Of a stretch of 64,000 nt of DNA, positions 51,550 to 60,197 are shown piece by piece. Position 1 is the first letter of the stretch, and each line of letters starts with the position of its first letter. Below the pieces are notes generated by a model, which ran no database searches, was not told where the DNA came from, and was given only the letters and a program-made list of their open reading frames with translations. The translations under genes and the position numbers were made by a program. The DNA is from Bradyrhizobium sp. Ai1a-2 (GTDB taxonomy: Bacteria > Pseudomonadota > Alphaproteobacteria > Rhizobiales > Xanthobacteraceae), in contig NZ_AUEZ01000039.1 in assembly GCF_000426245.1 (NCBI RefSeq), positions 1 to 64,000 of the forward strand, written 5' to 3'.

Positions 51550-52572
51550 ATGAAATCAATGAGAATGGTCGCAGGTCTCGTTGCGGTCGCATTGTCGTCA
51601 GGCGGCGCAGTCGCGCAGGACAAGGTAACGATCGCTATCGGCGGCAGCAGTTGCCTGTGCTATTTGCCGGCCGTTCTTGCACGACAGTTAGGGGAGTATG
51701 ATCGGGCTGGCGTATCCGTCGATATGGTGGACCTCAGGGGCGGCTCTGACACGCTCACGGCAGTTCTATCCGGAAGTGCGGACGTCGTAACCGGATACTT
51801 TGATCATTGCGTCGAACTCGCCGCCAGGAAGCAGGCGCTGCAGTCGTTCGTTGTGTTCGACCGATACCCGGGCGAAGTCGTCGTTGTCTCTCCGGCGCAT
51901 AACACCGAGATCAAGTCGTTATCCGACCTGGCAGGCAAGAAGGTTGGGGTCACGGCACCCGGCTCAACCTCAGACTTCTTTCTCAAGTTTCTCCTCAAGA
52001 AAAGCGGCGTCGATCCTGCGACCGTATCGGTCATCGGCATTGGCGTGGGCGCTACCGCGGTCGCCGCGATGGAGCAGGGTCAAATCGATGCAGCGGTGAT
52101 GCTGGATCCGTCCGTGACGTATCTGCAGGGAAAACACTCTGATCTGAAGGCGCTGGCTGATACGCGATCTGAGCGGGACGCTCGTTCTGTGTTCGGTGCC
52201 GACTATCCCGGCGGGGCGCTTTACAGCACGGCGGCCTGGATAGGTTCGCACGAGAAGGAGGCGCAGGCGCTGACCGATGCGATCGTGAGGACGCTAGCCT
52301 GGATTCATTCGCACTCGCCGGAGGAGATCATGGCGAAGATGCCGAGCGAATTAATCGGCAAGGATCGGGAGCTGTATCTCGCGGCGCTGAAGAACACGAT
52401 TCCCATGTTTTCGGAAACCGGGAGAATGGACCCCAAAGGCGCTGAGGTCGTACTGTCGGTCTTCAGCGAGAGTTCGCCGATAGTTGCCCAGGCGCATATC
52501 GACGTCAGCAAGACGTACACCAATAGATTCGTCGATCACGCCGGCACCCAAGGCGCACCGCTGACAAAATGA
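51550..52572 (+). CDS. ABC-transporter substrate-binding protein (NitT/TauT type), orphan
   Basis: The 340-residue exported protein has a signal peptide with cleavage near AVA-QDK (residue 23). The fold is that of SsuA/TauA/NrtA binding proteins: LARQLGEYDRAGVSVDMVDLRGGSDTLTAVLSG, ADVVTGY, DLAGKKVGVTAPGSTSDFF. No permease or ATPase gene is adjacent, so it must share a transporter or act otherwise. GGAGGGAG precedes ATG 51550. Ligands of this family include aliphatic sulfonates and thiamine precursors; none can be assigned. Confidence 0.86.
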   Translation: MKSMRMVAGLVAVALSSGGAVAQDKVTIAIGGSSCLCYLPAVLARQLGEYDRAGVSVDMVDLRGGSDTLTAVLSGSADVVTGYFDHCVELAARKQALQSFVVFDRYPGEVVVVSPAHNTEIKSLSDLAGKKVGVTAPGSTSDFFLKFLLKKSGVDPATVSVIGIGVGATAVAAMEQGQIDAAVMLDPSVTYLQGKHSDLKALADTRSERDARSVFGADYPGGALYSTAAWIGSHEKEAQALTDAIVRTLAWIHSHSPEEIMAKMPSELIGKDRELYLAALKNTIPMFSETGRMDPKGAEVVLSVFSESSPIVAQAHIDVSKTYTNRFVDHAGTQGAPLTK

Positions 52573-52608
52573 CCGGAGCCTTATAGGCGGCGCAGACAGG
52601 CGCAGGCT

Positions 52609-52661
52609 GTAACCCGGATGGAACGCAGCACAATCCAGTGCGCTGACGCTCGCAATGACGG
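52609..52661. repeat. Chimeric remnant of dispersed repeats
   Basis: GTAACCCGGATGGAACGCAG resembles the R4 arm and CTCGCAATGACGG the R6 end, joined in one short stretch between convergent genes. Confidence 0.45.
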
Positions 52662-52697
52662 ACGGCAAGATGGCGGAGCTTGATGCCGGCCGAAAGA

Positions 52698-53534
52698 TCA
52701 ATGCGACATCAGCGTCGGCACCGTCATGCTCTGGAGCATCTCGCGGGTGACGCCGCCGAGCAGCCGTTCCTGCAGCCGCGAATGCCCGTAACCGCCCATC
52801 ACCAGCAGATCGAGGCTTTCGTCGGCCGCCACGGAGAGGATGGCCGGTTGGATTTCGGAGTGTGCGGCCGGGAACGCCACGACCCTGGCCGGCAGTCCAA
52901 GCCGCGCCAGATGCTCAACAAGGCGCTGTGGGCTTGCTTCCTCCGGAATCGCCGCTGGATTGCCGAGGGAAATGATCGTGAGCGCGTCGGCGTACCGCAG
53001 CAGCGGCATGGCGTCCCGCAGCGCACGGCCGGCCAGGCGGGTGCCGTCCCAGCAAATCCCGATGCGCCGTGCCGCAAATGCGCCGCGGAAGGTATAGGGC
53101 ATGAACAACACCGGGCCGCCTGACTGGAACAGGATCTCCTGCGGCACGTCGTTGTCGAACGTATCGCGTCCGGGTTCCGGCTGCAGGACGACGGTCAGAT
53201 CATGAAGTCGGGCGCTGGCACTGGCAATCGCCATCGCCTGGCCCGGCGTCGCGCTCATTGTGCGGCAGGTGTACGCTATCCCTGCGTGCTTTGCCTGAAC
53301 CTCGAACACGCGCATCGCGGCCTCTGCGCGTTCAAGCGCACGCTGCCGGGTTTCTTCAACGATCAAGGCGACCGCAGCGCCGCCGGCCGCGGCGATCGGA
53401 ACATTGGCGGTCTCGTAGGCGACCGCCAGCGCATCCAGGTGGGCGCCGTATGCCATGGTCAGCAGCACGGCCCCGTCAATGACCGGCCGCGCCGGACGTT
53501 CGGAAGGGATGAGCACCAGCAGGTTCTTGAACAT
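52698..53534 (-). CDS. Universal stress protein (tandem UspA domains)
   Basis: This 278-residue tandem USP has a first domain from MFKNLLVLIPSERPARPVIDGAV and a second ending with the nucleotide-loop motif GGYGHSRLQERLLGGVTREML. I chose ATG 53534, with GGGGGAG about 7 bp upstream; the frame is open to 53786 but would cross the regulatory region. It is divergent from the CBS-pair gene, with two FixK-type boxes between them. Confidence 0.9.
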   Translation of the reverse strand: MFKNLLVLIPSERPARPVIDGAVLLTMAYGAHLDALAVAYETANVPIAAAGGAAVALIVEETRQRALERAEAAMRVFEVQAKHAGIAYTCRTMSATPGQAMAIASASARLHDLTVVLQPEPGRDTFDNDVPQEILFQSGGPVLFMPYTFRGAFAARRIGICWDGTRLAGRALRDAMPLLRYADALTIISLGNPAAIPEEASPQRLVEHLARLGLPARVVAFPAAHSEIQPAILSVAADESLDLLVMGGYGHSRLQERLLGGVTREMLQSMTVPTLMSH

Positions 53535-53609
53535 CGTCATTCTCCCCCACAATTGGTGGCGATCGGCAAACTGAACACAATCATAAGAGCACACCGGCCG
53601 ATCGGTGTA

Positions 53610-53623
53610 TTGATCCAGGTCAG
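53610..53623. promoter_or_regulatory. FixK/FNR-type box, uspA-like/CBS divergent region (first)
   Basis: TTGATCCAGGTCAG matches the palindrome TTGAT-N4-ATCAA except at two positions of the right half. It is 76 bp upstream of the minus-strand USP gene. Confidence 0.55.
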
Positions 53624-53640
53624 ACGGCACCGTCGTCATT

Positions 53641-53654
53641 TTGACGCACATCAA
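53641..53654. promoter_or_regulatory. FixK/FNR-type box, uspA-like/CBS divergent region (second)
   Basis: TTGACGCACATCAA has a perfect right half and one change in the left half. It lies 180 bp upstream of the CBS gene. Confidence 0.62.
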
Positions 53655-53679
53655 GGCCGGGCTGGCGCACCGGTGCACG

Positions 53680-53808
53680 CTAGAGCTGCGGTTCTGATTG
53701 AACCAGAACCGAAGTTCCGGTTTCTTGTCCTGATGTGTTTTCTTCAGGCGAACCGGCGCCCACCCTCGGATCAGGTCCGAGGGCATGCTTCGTTCGAAAA
53801 CGCTCTAG
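53680..53808. repeat. Dispersed palindromic repeat R7 with internal hairpin
   Basis: CTAGAGCTGCGGTTCTGATT with AACCAGAACCGAAG and the terminal TTCGAAAACGCTCTAG belong to R7. The middle differs from other copies and carries CCTCGGATCAGGTCCGAGG, a perfect hairpin. Confidence 0.7.
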
Positions 53809-53834
53809 CGACCAAAGCTTGTTGGAGAGAAACA

Positions 53835-54290
53835 ATGCTGGCAACGGATGTCATGCGAACCTGGTTCGCCACCATAAAGCCGAACGCGCCGCTGCTCGAT
53901 GCCGTCCACCTGCTCCTGGAGACCAACCAGCGTGGCTTGCCGGTGATCGACGACGACGGAGCCTTGGTCGGCATCATCTCCGAGGGCGATTTCCTCCACC
54001 GTCAGGAACTGGGCGTGACCGGCCCAGCAGGGTTCTTGCTGGAGTGGCTGGTCGGAAGGGCGGAAGGTCATCACATGCGCGAGCGGACGCAGGGGCTGCA
54101 GGTCGATGCCGTCATGACGCGGGATCCTTTGCGGGTGGATGAGACGGCGACCGTCGACGACATCGTCACGCGGATGGACACGCACCAGATCTCGCAGGTG
54201 CTGGTGGTCCGCGACGGCAAGCCCATCGGAATCGTCGGCCGTACGCAGTTGCTCAGCGCGCTCGAACGTTGTTTGAGCCGGCAACAGTGA
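53835..54290 (+). CDS. CBS-domain-pair protein
   Basis: This 151-residue stand-alone Bateman module contains two CBS motifs: MLATDVMRTWFATIKPNAPLLDAV...GIISEGDFLHR and VDAVMTRDPLRVDETATVDDIV...GIVGRTQLL. Such proteins bind adenine nucleotides and modulate partners. GGAGAG precedes ATG 53835; upstream frames are non-coding. It is part of the FixK-box gene group and sits between a universal stress protein and the glucosidase operon. Confidence 0.88.
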   Translation: MLATDVMRTWFATIKPNAPLLDAVHLLLETNQRGLPVIDDDGALVGIISEGDFLHRQELGVTGPAGFLLEWLVGRAEGHHMRERTQGLQVDAVMTRDPLRVDETATVDDIVTRMDTHQISQVLVVRDGKPIGIVGRTQLLSALERCLSRQQ

Positions 54291-54315
54291 CGAAAGCGGT
54301 TGGCGCCGGCGGAGA

Positions 54316-54329
54316 TTGATCCGCATCAA
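54316..54329. promoter_or_regulatory. Perfect FixK/FNR box upstream of the glucosidase gene
   Basis: TTGATCCGCATCAA is an exact TTGAT-N4-ATCAA palindrome, 54 bp before ATG 54384 and just after the CBS gene. Confidence 0.8.
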
Positions 54330-54383
54330 GCAGCGCCCAGGAAATGCATCCAGTGTGAATTCGTACACGAGTTTACGCAGGGG

Positions 54384-55799
54384 ATGCATGAAGCCATGGC
54401 TGAGGATGGTTCCGGGGATCGCGGGCGGGCGCCCGCTTCAAGACCCGCTTTTGTATGGGGTGTCTCGACATCGAGCTTTCAGATCGAGGGTGGGGCGCAG
54501 GCGGATGGCCGGGGCGACAGCATCTGGGATGCCTTTTGCCGGCAGCAAAATCGCGTCAGCAATGGCGACACCGGCGATGTCGCATGCGATCACTATCACC
54601 GCTACGCCGAAGATGTCGCACTGCTGCGCGACATCGGCGTTGACGCGTACCGCTTCTCGCTGTCGTGGCCTCGAATTCTGCCGCGCGGCCGCGGCGCCGT
54701 GAACGAGGCGGGCCTGGCCTTCTACGACAGGCTGATCGATAGGCTGCTTGCCGACGGCATCGATCCCTGGATTTGTCTCTACCACTGGGACCTTCCGCAG
54801 GCGCTCGACGATCTCGGCGGCTGGACCAACCGGGACATCGCAGGCTGGTTTGCCGACTATGCGGCGCTCGTCGCCCGTCGCTATGGCGACCGCGTCAGGC
54901 GGTTCGCCACGTTCAACGAACCCTGCGTGTTCACGCTGTTCGGCTATGGCTTTGGCTGGCACGCGCCCGGGATCGCCGACCGGACCGCGCTCCACAAGGC
55001 CATCCACCACGTCAATCTGAGCCACGGCGCCGCGGTCGATGTCTTGCGGGATGCGGTCCCTGAAGTCTCGGTCGGCGCGATCCACAACCGGCAGCCATGC
55101 TTTCCGTCCGGAACCAGCAAGGAGGACCAGGAAGCGGCGCTGGCCTTTGCCGACTACTGGAATGACGCCTTCCCGTTGCCGCAGCACTTCGCACGCTATC
55201 CCGCCAAGTTGGCCGAGGCGATCGAGCCGTTCCAGAAACCCGGCGACATGGCGCTGATCGCGCGGCCGGTCGATTGGTTCGGCTTGAACCATTACTCGCC
55301 GCACTACATCAAGGCGGACCCCGGCAACGTGATCGGATGTTCGTTCGGCCCCGCGCCCGCCGACGTGCAGCGGACCTCGATCGGATGGACCATTGTTCCC
55401 GATGCCTTCCGCGACACGCTGCTCGATATTGATGCGCGCTTCCGCCTGCCGATCTATGTGCTCGAGAACGGCACGGCGGCCGACGACAAGGTCGATAACG
55501 AAGGGCACGTCCAGGACATCGGCCGGATCGCCTATCTGCAGGCCTATACCTCGGCCATGCAGGAGGCGATTTCGGCCGGAGCGGACGTCCGCGGCTATTT
55601 CGTGTGGTCGCTGCTCGACAATTTCGAGTGGACCGCGGGCTATTCGCAGCGTTTTGGCCTGGTCTACGTCGATTATCCCACGCAGCAGCGGATTCCCAAA
55701 GCCTCCGCGCAGTGGTACTCGGACCTCATCGCCGCTGCCAGGCGGACGCCGGTTGGAACCGGCAGACAGATGACGGACGTCGTCGCGGCGAAAGGATGA
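54384..55799 (+). CDS. GH1-family beta-glucosidase
   Basis: The 471-residue TIM-barrel glycosidase hydrolyses beta-linked glucosides. Acid/base E179 is in TFNEP and the nucleophile E361 in YVLENG. The N-terminal FVWGVSTSSFQIEGGAQADGRG and the C-terminal GYFVWSLLDNFEW are standard. No signal peptide, so it is cytosolic. The start is uncertain: ATG 54384 directly follows AGGGG, and ATG 54396 is 12 bp from it. Glucokinase follows immediately, so released glucose would be phosphorylated at once. A perfect FixK box is upstream. Confidence 0.92.
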   Translation: MHEAMAEDGSGDRGRAPASRPAFVWGVSTSSFQIEGGAQADGRGDSIWDAFCRQQNRVSNGDTGDVACDHYHRYAEDVALLRDIGVDAYRFSLSWPRILPRGRGAVNEAGLAFYDRLIDRLLADGIDPWICLYHWDLPQALDDLGGWTNRDIAGWFADYAALVARRYGDRVRRFATFNEPCVFTLFGYGFGWHAPGIADRTALHKAIHHVNLSHGAAVDVLRDAVPEVSVGAIHNRQPCFPSGTSKEDQEAALAFADYWNDAFPLPQHFARYPAKLAEAIEPFQKPGDMALIARPVDWFGLNHYSPHYIKADPGNVIGCSFGPAPADVQRTSIGWTIVPDAFRDTLLDIDARFRLPIYVLENGTAADDKVDNEGHVQDIGRIAYLQAYTSAMQEAISAGADVRGYFVWSLLDNFEWTAGYSQRFGLVYVDYPTQQRIPKASAQWYSDLIAAARRTPVGTGRQMTDVVAAKG

Positions 55800-55825
55800 C
55801 GCGCAGCTCGACAGGAACGGAGTCA

Positions 55826-56794
55826 ATGACCGGGACCAGCCAAGCATTGCTCGCCGACATCGGCGGCACCAATGCGCGTTTCGCGCTCGTCAGGGGTGGT
55901 CAGATCGGCCCCATCGAACACGTCAAGGTCGCCGACTATCCGACCTCGGCGGAGGCGATTGCCGCCTTCCTTGCCCGCCACGCGACGGGCGGCGCTACCA
56001 CCGCGGCGATCTTCGGCATCGCGGGGCCGATCGAGAACAACCGCGTGGTGCTGACCAACAGCCCGTGGATGTTCGATGCGGCCAGCCTGCGCCAACAATT
56101 CGCTTTTGCGGCCGTGCACCTCCTCAATGATTTCGAGGCGCTGGCCTGGTCGCTGCCGGCACTCGGCGCTTCCGACCTGGTGTCGCTCGGCAGCCGAACT
56201 CCGGTCGCCGGTGCTCCCATGCTCGTGGTCGGTCCGGGGACCGGCTTTGGCGCGTCCTGCCTGGTTCCGTCGAGCAAACCGCCGGTGGCTATTGTCACCG
56301 AAGCCGGCCATGCCACCTTGCCGGCGACGTCGGAACGGGAGGAGCGGGTGATCGATCACCTGCGCGGGCGCTTCGGTCACGTCTCGATTGAACGTGCGCT
56401 ATCCGGGTCCGGCCTCACCTATCTCTATGATGCCCTGAACGCCATCGACGGCGCCGGCGCGCCCGCGCGCGACGCGGCGTCGATCACGCAGGCTGCGCTT
56501 GACGGCAGCTGCGCGACGAGCCGGGCGGCGCTCGACATGTTCTGCGCGATGCTTGGCATGGTCTGCGGCAATCTGGCGCTGACCTTCGGCGCCCGCGGCG
56601 GCGTCTTCATCGCCGGCGGCATCGTGCCCCGTTTCGTCGACCATTTGGCTGCATCGGGTTTTGGCACGTGCTTCGCCAGCAAGGGCCGGTTCGAAGCCTA
56701 TCTGCGGGAGATTCCAGTCCATATCATCACCCGGCCTGACGTCACTTTCGTCGGGCTCAGGGCGTTCTTCGAGACGAACGTCGCGGCGGCATAG
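55826..56794 (+). CDS. glk: Glucokinase
   Basis: The 322-residue cytosolic ROK-unrelated (Glk-type) kinase phosphorylates glucose with ATP. The phosphate loop LLADIGGTNARFAL is at residues 8-21, with LLNDFEALAWSLP and VVGPGTGFGASCLV, TEAGHATLP and GGVFIAGGIVPR as further family blocks. An in-frame ATG at 55796 overlaps the glucosidase stop (ATGA) and is an alternative start. It forms an operon with the glucosidase gene. Confidence 0.93.
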   Translation: MTGTSQALLADIGGTNARFALVRGGQIGPIEHVKVADYPTSAEAIAAFLARHATGGATTAAIFGIAGPIENNRVVLTNSPWMFDAASLRQQFAFAAVHLLNDFEALAWSLPALGASDLVSLGSRTPVAGAPMLVVGPGTGFGASCLVPSSKPPVAIVTEAGHATLPATSEREERVIDHLRGRFGHVSIERALSGSGLTYLYDALNAIDGAGAPARDAASITQAALDGSCATSRAALDMFCAMLGMVCGNLALTFGARGGVFIAGGIVPRFVDHLAASGFGTCFASKGRFEAYLREIPVHIITRPDVTFVGLRAFFETNVAAA

Positions 56795-56803
56795 ATTCGC
56801 TTC

Positions 56804-56828
56804 ACCTGTCCCGCAAGCGGGAGAGGGA
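56804..56828. repeat. Short remnant of repeat R1
   Basis: CTGTCCCGCAAGCGGGAGAG repeats the terminal hairpin of the R1 copies at 310-428 and 31291-31419, after the glk stop. Confidence 0.6.
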
Positions 56829-56873
56829 GCGCAGCTTCATCGCGGCTGCGCCTCAATCTGATCGGCTCACGAT

Positions 56874-58001
56874 CTACGGAAGCGGCTCGACCGCCGCGAT
56901 GGCATCACCGGGCTTTGCCGCGATCGGTCGCGTGTCGCCACTGAGTCGGTCGAGCGACAGCAGCAATCCGCCGACGCGTTCGAGCGACGAAACCCAATCG
57001 GCGAGACGGCTGTAATTGTCGACGAGCCAGTTGAAGGAGCTTTGCACCAGCGTGAAGGCGGCGGCCGCTTGTGTCAGTTCGCCGAGTGTCATGGCGCCGG
57101 CTAAGAACTTCGGCGCGCACAGGATGAGCCCGATGATCGGGGCGAGCAGCGTGTTGCCGTGCGACACCAGCGTCGTCCGCATCAATTGCCAGCACAGATA
57201 GCGCCATTGGGTCAGCACATTCTGCAGCGCGCCGCGCAGGCCGCGCTCGACGTCGGCTTCCTTCAGCTCCGGCACCACCCCTTCGCCGAGGTCGCGCAGC
57301 AGGTTGGCGGCGTTGATCAGTTCGGCCTCGGTCTGGTTCTTGATCTGGATGATGCGCGTCAGCGGCGAGCCGACCAGCACCATCACGGCGGTGACGCCGC
57401 CCGAATAGATGATGACGCTGCCGACGAGATAGCCGGGGATCCAGATCTGGTGGCCGAACAGGTTGAACTCGGCATTGCCGCCGGTCGTCCAGAGCACCTG
57501 GAGGAAGATGATCGCCGTGAGCAGCGACGACACCAGGCCGAGCGCAAAATCGATCGGTGCATCGGTCGCGACCCGGGCGTCCGAGGCAATGCGGTATTCC
57601 GGAATGGTCTGCTCATCTTCGACGGTCAGGCGGGCGTAACGCTCATGATCGATCCAGTAGTCGATCAGGTGCGTCGTCATCCATTCGCGCCACTTGCGCT
57701 GCACGGTCATGCGGCCCCAGACCGACGTCACCGCGAGCAGGATACTCGCGCCCGCCAGCGGGATCAAAAGCAGTACCTCCGCGTGCAGCCGCTCCGGGCT
57801 GCGCGATTCCAGCGCGTTGAAGAAATCGCGATTCCAGTAGTTGAGCCGAAACTGCACGTAGAGCTGCAGCACGACGACGCTGACCAAGAGGGCGCAGAGC
57901 AGCCAGATCCGCCACGATGCCGGCGAGAGCCAGAAACCCGAGGCGCTCTCCCAGAATCGATGCCACCGCTTCTGCCGGATGTCGCGATTGTCGATCATCA
58001 T
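56874..58001 (-). CDS. SbmA/BacA-like (ABC_membrane_2) permease without ATPase domain
   Basis: This 375-residue inner-membrane protein has about six transmembrane helices in the ABCD/YddA-type arrangement. WNRDFFNALESRSPERL, VQRKWREWMTTHLIDYWIDHERYARL and NWLVDNYSRLADWVSSLERV are conserved blocks of that family. It ends where the nucleotide-binding domain of full-length relatives would begin. No ATPase gene is adjacent on this strand. SbmA/BacA proteins import peptides using the proton gradient without ATP. Start MMIDN chosen at 58001. Full-length truncation of an ABC protein is the alternative. Confidence 0.8.
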   Translation of the reverse strand: MMIDNRDIRQKRWHRFWESASGFWLSPASWRIWLLCALLVSVVVLQLYVQFRLNYWNRDFFNALESRSPERLHAEVLLLIPLAGASILLAVTSVWGRMTVQRKWREWMTTHLIDYWIDHERYARLTVEDEQTIPEYRIASDARVATDAPIDFALGLVSSLLTAIIFLQVLWTTGGNAEFNLFGHQIWIPGYLVGSVIIYSGGVTAVMVLVGSPLTRIIQIKNQTEAELINAANLLRDLGEGVVPELKEADVERGLRGALQNVLTQWRYLCWQLMRTTLVSHGNTLLAPIIGLILCAPKFLAGAMTLGELTQAAAAFTLVQSSFNWLVDNYSRLADWVSSLERVGGLLLSLDRLSGDTRPIAAKPGDAIAAVEPLP

Positions 58002-58122
58002 TTTATGATCGAACTCTAGGTCGTATCGCGGGTCTGCGATTGATCTTGCGCAAACTCCGGCCAATGCGGCGATGCCGGCCGCATCGCAACGGCCGGCATC
58101 GCCATTCTCGTGCAATGCGCGT

Positions 58123-58473
58123 TTACTTCGCCGCGGTCACCATGATCTCGACATTGTATTGCGGCGCCGCCAGCTTGGCCTCGACGGTGGCGCGTGCCGG
58201 CGTGTTGCCCGCCGACACCCAGCCGTCCCACACGGCGTTCATCTCGCCGAACGTCTTCATGTCGGTGATGTAGATCGTCGTCGTCAGCAGCTTCGATTTG
58301 TCGGTGCCGGCCTTTGCCAGATGGCCATCGATGATCGAGAGGATCTCCTGGGTCTGTTTCGTCACGCTTTCACCGGCCGTCTTGTTGGCGACGACCCCGG
58401 CCAGATACACCGTGTTGCCATGCACGACGACCTGGCTCATCCGCGGCCCGGTTTCAAAACGCTGAATGGTCAT
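58123..58473 (-). CDS. RidA-family protein
   Basis: The 116-residue YjgF/YER057c/UK114 fold protein hydrolyses reactive enamine/imine intermediates in the cytosol. NTVYLAGVVANKTAGESVTKQTQEIL and the TPARATVEAKLA block with the conserved Arg that binds the carboxylate are present. The family's substrate-specific residues suggest the RidA or Rid-like branch. A single gene between the SbmA-like permease and the FAD dehydrogenase, same strand. Confidence 0.9.
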   Translation of the reverse strand: MTIQRFETGPRMSQVVVHGNTVYLAGVVANKTAGESVTKQTQEILSIIDGHLAKAGTDKSKLLTTTIYITDMKTFGEMNAVWDGWVSAGNTPARATVEAKLAAPQYNVEIMVTAAK

Positions 58474-58538
58474 ATTGTTCTCCCGTTGATTGGCGGGTGA
58501 CTACCTAGCGCAGCGGTCAAGCTCTGGCGAGTCGCGAT

Positions 58539-60197
58539 TTATCCCACCGCCTTCGCCGCGGCGCGGCCCGCGTTTCGTCCCGAGAACAGGCAGCCGCCCA
58601 GGAAAGTCCCCTCCAGCGAGCGATAGCCGTGCATACCGCCGCCGCCGAATCCTGCGGCTTCGCCGACGGCGTAGAGTCCCCGGATGATCTCGCCGTCACT
58701 CCCGAACACGCGCGCATCGAGATCGGTCTCGAAGCCGCCGAGCGTCTTGCGGGTGAGGATGTTGAGCTTCACCGCGATCAGCGGTCCATGCGCGGGATCG
58801 AGGATGCGGTGCGGCGCGGCGGTGCGGATCAGGCGGTCGCCAATATATTTGCGCGCATTGTGCAGGTTCATCACCTGCGCGTCCTTGACGTAGGCGTTGG
58901 CGAGCTCGCGGTCGCGCGCTTCGATCTGGGTTCGGATCTGATCGAGCTTCAGCAAATTGTCGCCGGCAAGCTGGTTCATCGCCGCGATGAGATCCTCGAG
59001 CCCGTCGCGCACGATGAAATCGACGCCGTTTGTCTTGAACGCTTCCACCGGCGCCGGCGCGCCCTTGTTGGTGGCGCGCCTGATCGTCATGCGCCAGCTC
59101 TTGCCGGTGAGATCCGGGTTCTGCTCGGAGCCCGAGAGCGCGAACTCCTTCTTGATGATGCTCTGGGTCAGGATGAACCAGGAATAATCATAGCCGGTGC
59201 TCATGATGTATTGCAGTTGTCCGAGCGTGTCGGAGCCGGGAAACAGCGGCGCCGGCAGCCGCCGTCCGGTCGCGTCGAACCACATCGATGACGGTCCCGG
59301 CAGGATGCGGATGCCGTGCTTCGGCCAGATCGGATTCCAGTTCTGGATGCCCTCGACGTAGTGCCACATCCGGTCGCGGTTGATCAGCCGCGCGCCGATC
59401 GCTTCGGTGATGCCGATCATGCGGCCGTCGACGTGTTCGGGCACGCCGGAGATCATGTGCTTCGGCGGCTCGCTAAGCCGCTTCGGCCAGTTCTGCCGCA
59501 CCAGGTCATGATTGCCGCCGATGCCGCCGGAGGCCACGATCACGGCTTGCGCGCGAAGTGAGAACTCGCCGACCACATTGCGCGAGGTGCTCTTGCCGCG
59601 CTCCATATTGGTCGGCTCGAGGATCGCGCCTGTGACGCCGTCGACGGCGCCGTTCGTCACCGACAGCGCATCGACGCGATGGCGGAACTTGAAGATCAGC
59701 CTGCCGCTCTTCTCGGCCTCGCGTGCGCGGCGCGCGAACGGCTCGACGATGCCGGGCCCGGTGCCCCAGGTGACGTGGAAGCGCGGCACCGAATTGCCGT
59801 GGCCCATCGCGTCATAGCCGCCGCGCTCGGCCCAGCCGACGATTGGAAACAGCCGATGGCCCATCGCGCGCAGCCAGCCGCGCTTTTCGCCTGCGGCGAA
59901 AGCGACGTAAGCTTCCGCCCAGCGCCGCGGCCAATGGTCTTCGTCGCGATCGAAGCCCGCCGTTCCCATCCAGTCCTGCAGCGCGAGCTCGTAACTGTCC
60001 TTGATGCCGAGCCGGCGCTGCTCCGCCGAATCGACCAGGAACAATCCGCCGAATGACCAGAACGCCTGGCCACCGAGCGATTGTTCGCCTTCCTGCTCGA
60101 CCACGATGACGCGTTTTCCGGCATCGGTAATCTCTGTGGCGGCAACAAGGCCTGCCAAACCCGCGCCGACCACAATGACGTCTACATCCTCAGCCAT
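58539..60197 (-). CDS. FAD-binding dehydrogenase (fumarate reductase/3-ketosteroid dehydrogenase type flavoprotein)
   Basis: This 552-residue flavoenzyme has the dinucleotide motif GAGLAG (11-16), an EQEGEQSLGGQAFWSFGGL block, and a C-terminal GLYAVGEAAGFGGGGMHGYRSLEG-type FAD-closing segment. It resembles the stand-alone FAD-binding dehydrogenases related to 3-ketosteroid delta1-dehydrogenase. The substrate is unknown. ATG 60197 has GGGGGAG 8 bp upstream (the upstream in-frame TTG is within that site). It is upstream of RidA, about 65 bp apart. Confidence 0.88.
   Translation of the reverse strand: MAEDVDVIVVGAGLAGLVAATEITDAGKRVIVVEQEGEQSLGGQAFWSFGGLFLVDSAEQRRLGIKDSYELALQDWMGTAGFDRDEDHWPRRWAEAYVAFAAGEKRGWLRAMGHRLFPIVGWAERGGYDAMGHGNSVPRFHVTWGTGPGIVEPFARRAREAEKSGRLIFKFRHRVDALSVTNGAVDGVTGAILEPTNMERGKSTSRNVVGEFSLRAQAVIVASGGIGGNHDLVRQNWPKRLSEPPKHMISGVPEHVDGRMIGITEAIGARLINRDRMWHYVEGIQNWNPIWPKHGIRILPGPSSMWFDATGRRLPAPLFPGSDTLGQLQYIMSTGYDYSWFILTQSIIKKEFALSGSEQNPDLTGKSWRMTIRRATNKGAPAPVEAFKTNGVDFIVRDGLEDLIAAMNQLAGDNLLKLDQIRTQIEARDRELANAYVKDAQVMNLHNARKYIGDRLIRTAAPHRILDPAHGPLIAVKLNILTRKTLGGFETDLDARVFGSDGEIIRGLYAVGEAAGFGGGGMHGYRSLEGTFLGGCLFSGRNAGRAAAKAVG

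Noticed and set aside
54438..55847. 469-codon minus-strand frame across the glucosidase
   Set aside because: Antisense shadow of GH1 with no recognisable domain.
58041..58054. TTGATCTTGCGCAA near the SbmA-like gene as a sixth FixK box
   Set aside because: The right half matches only three of five positions, so it is weaker than the five reported sites.
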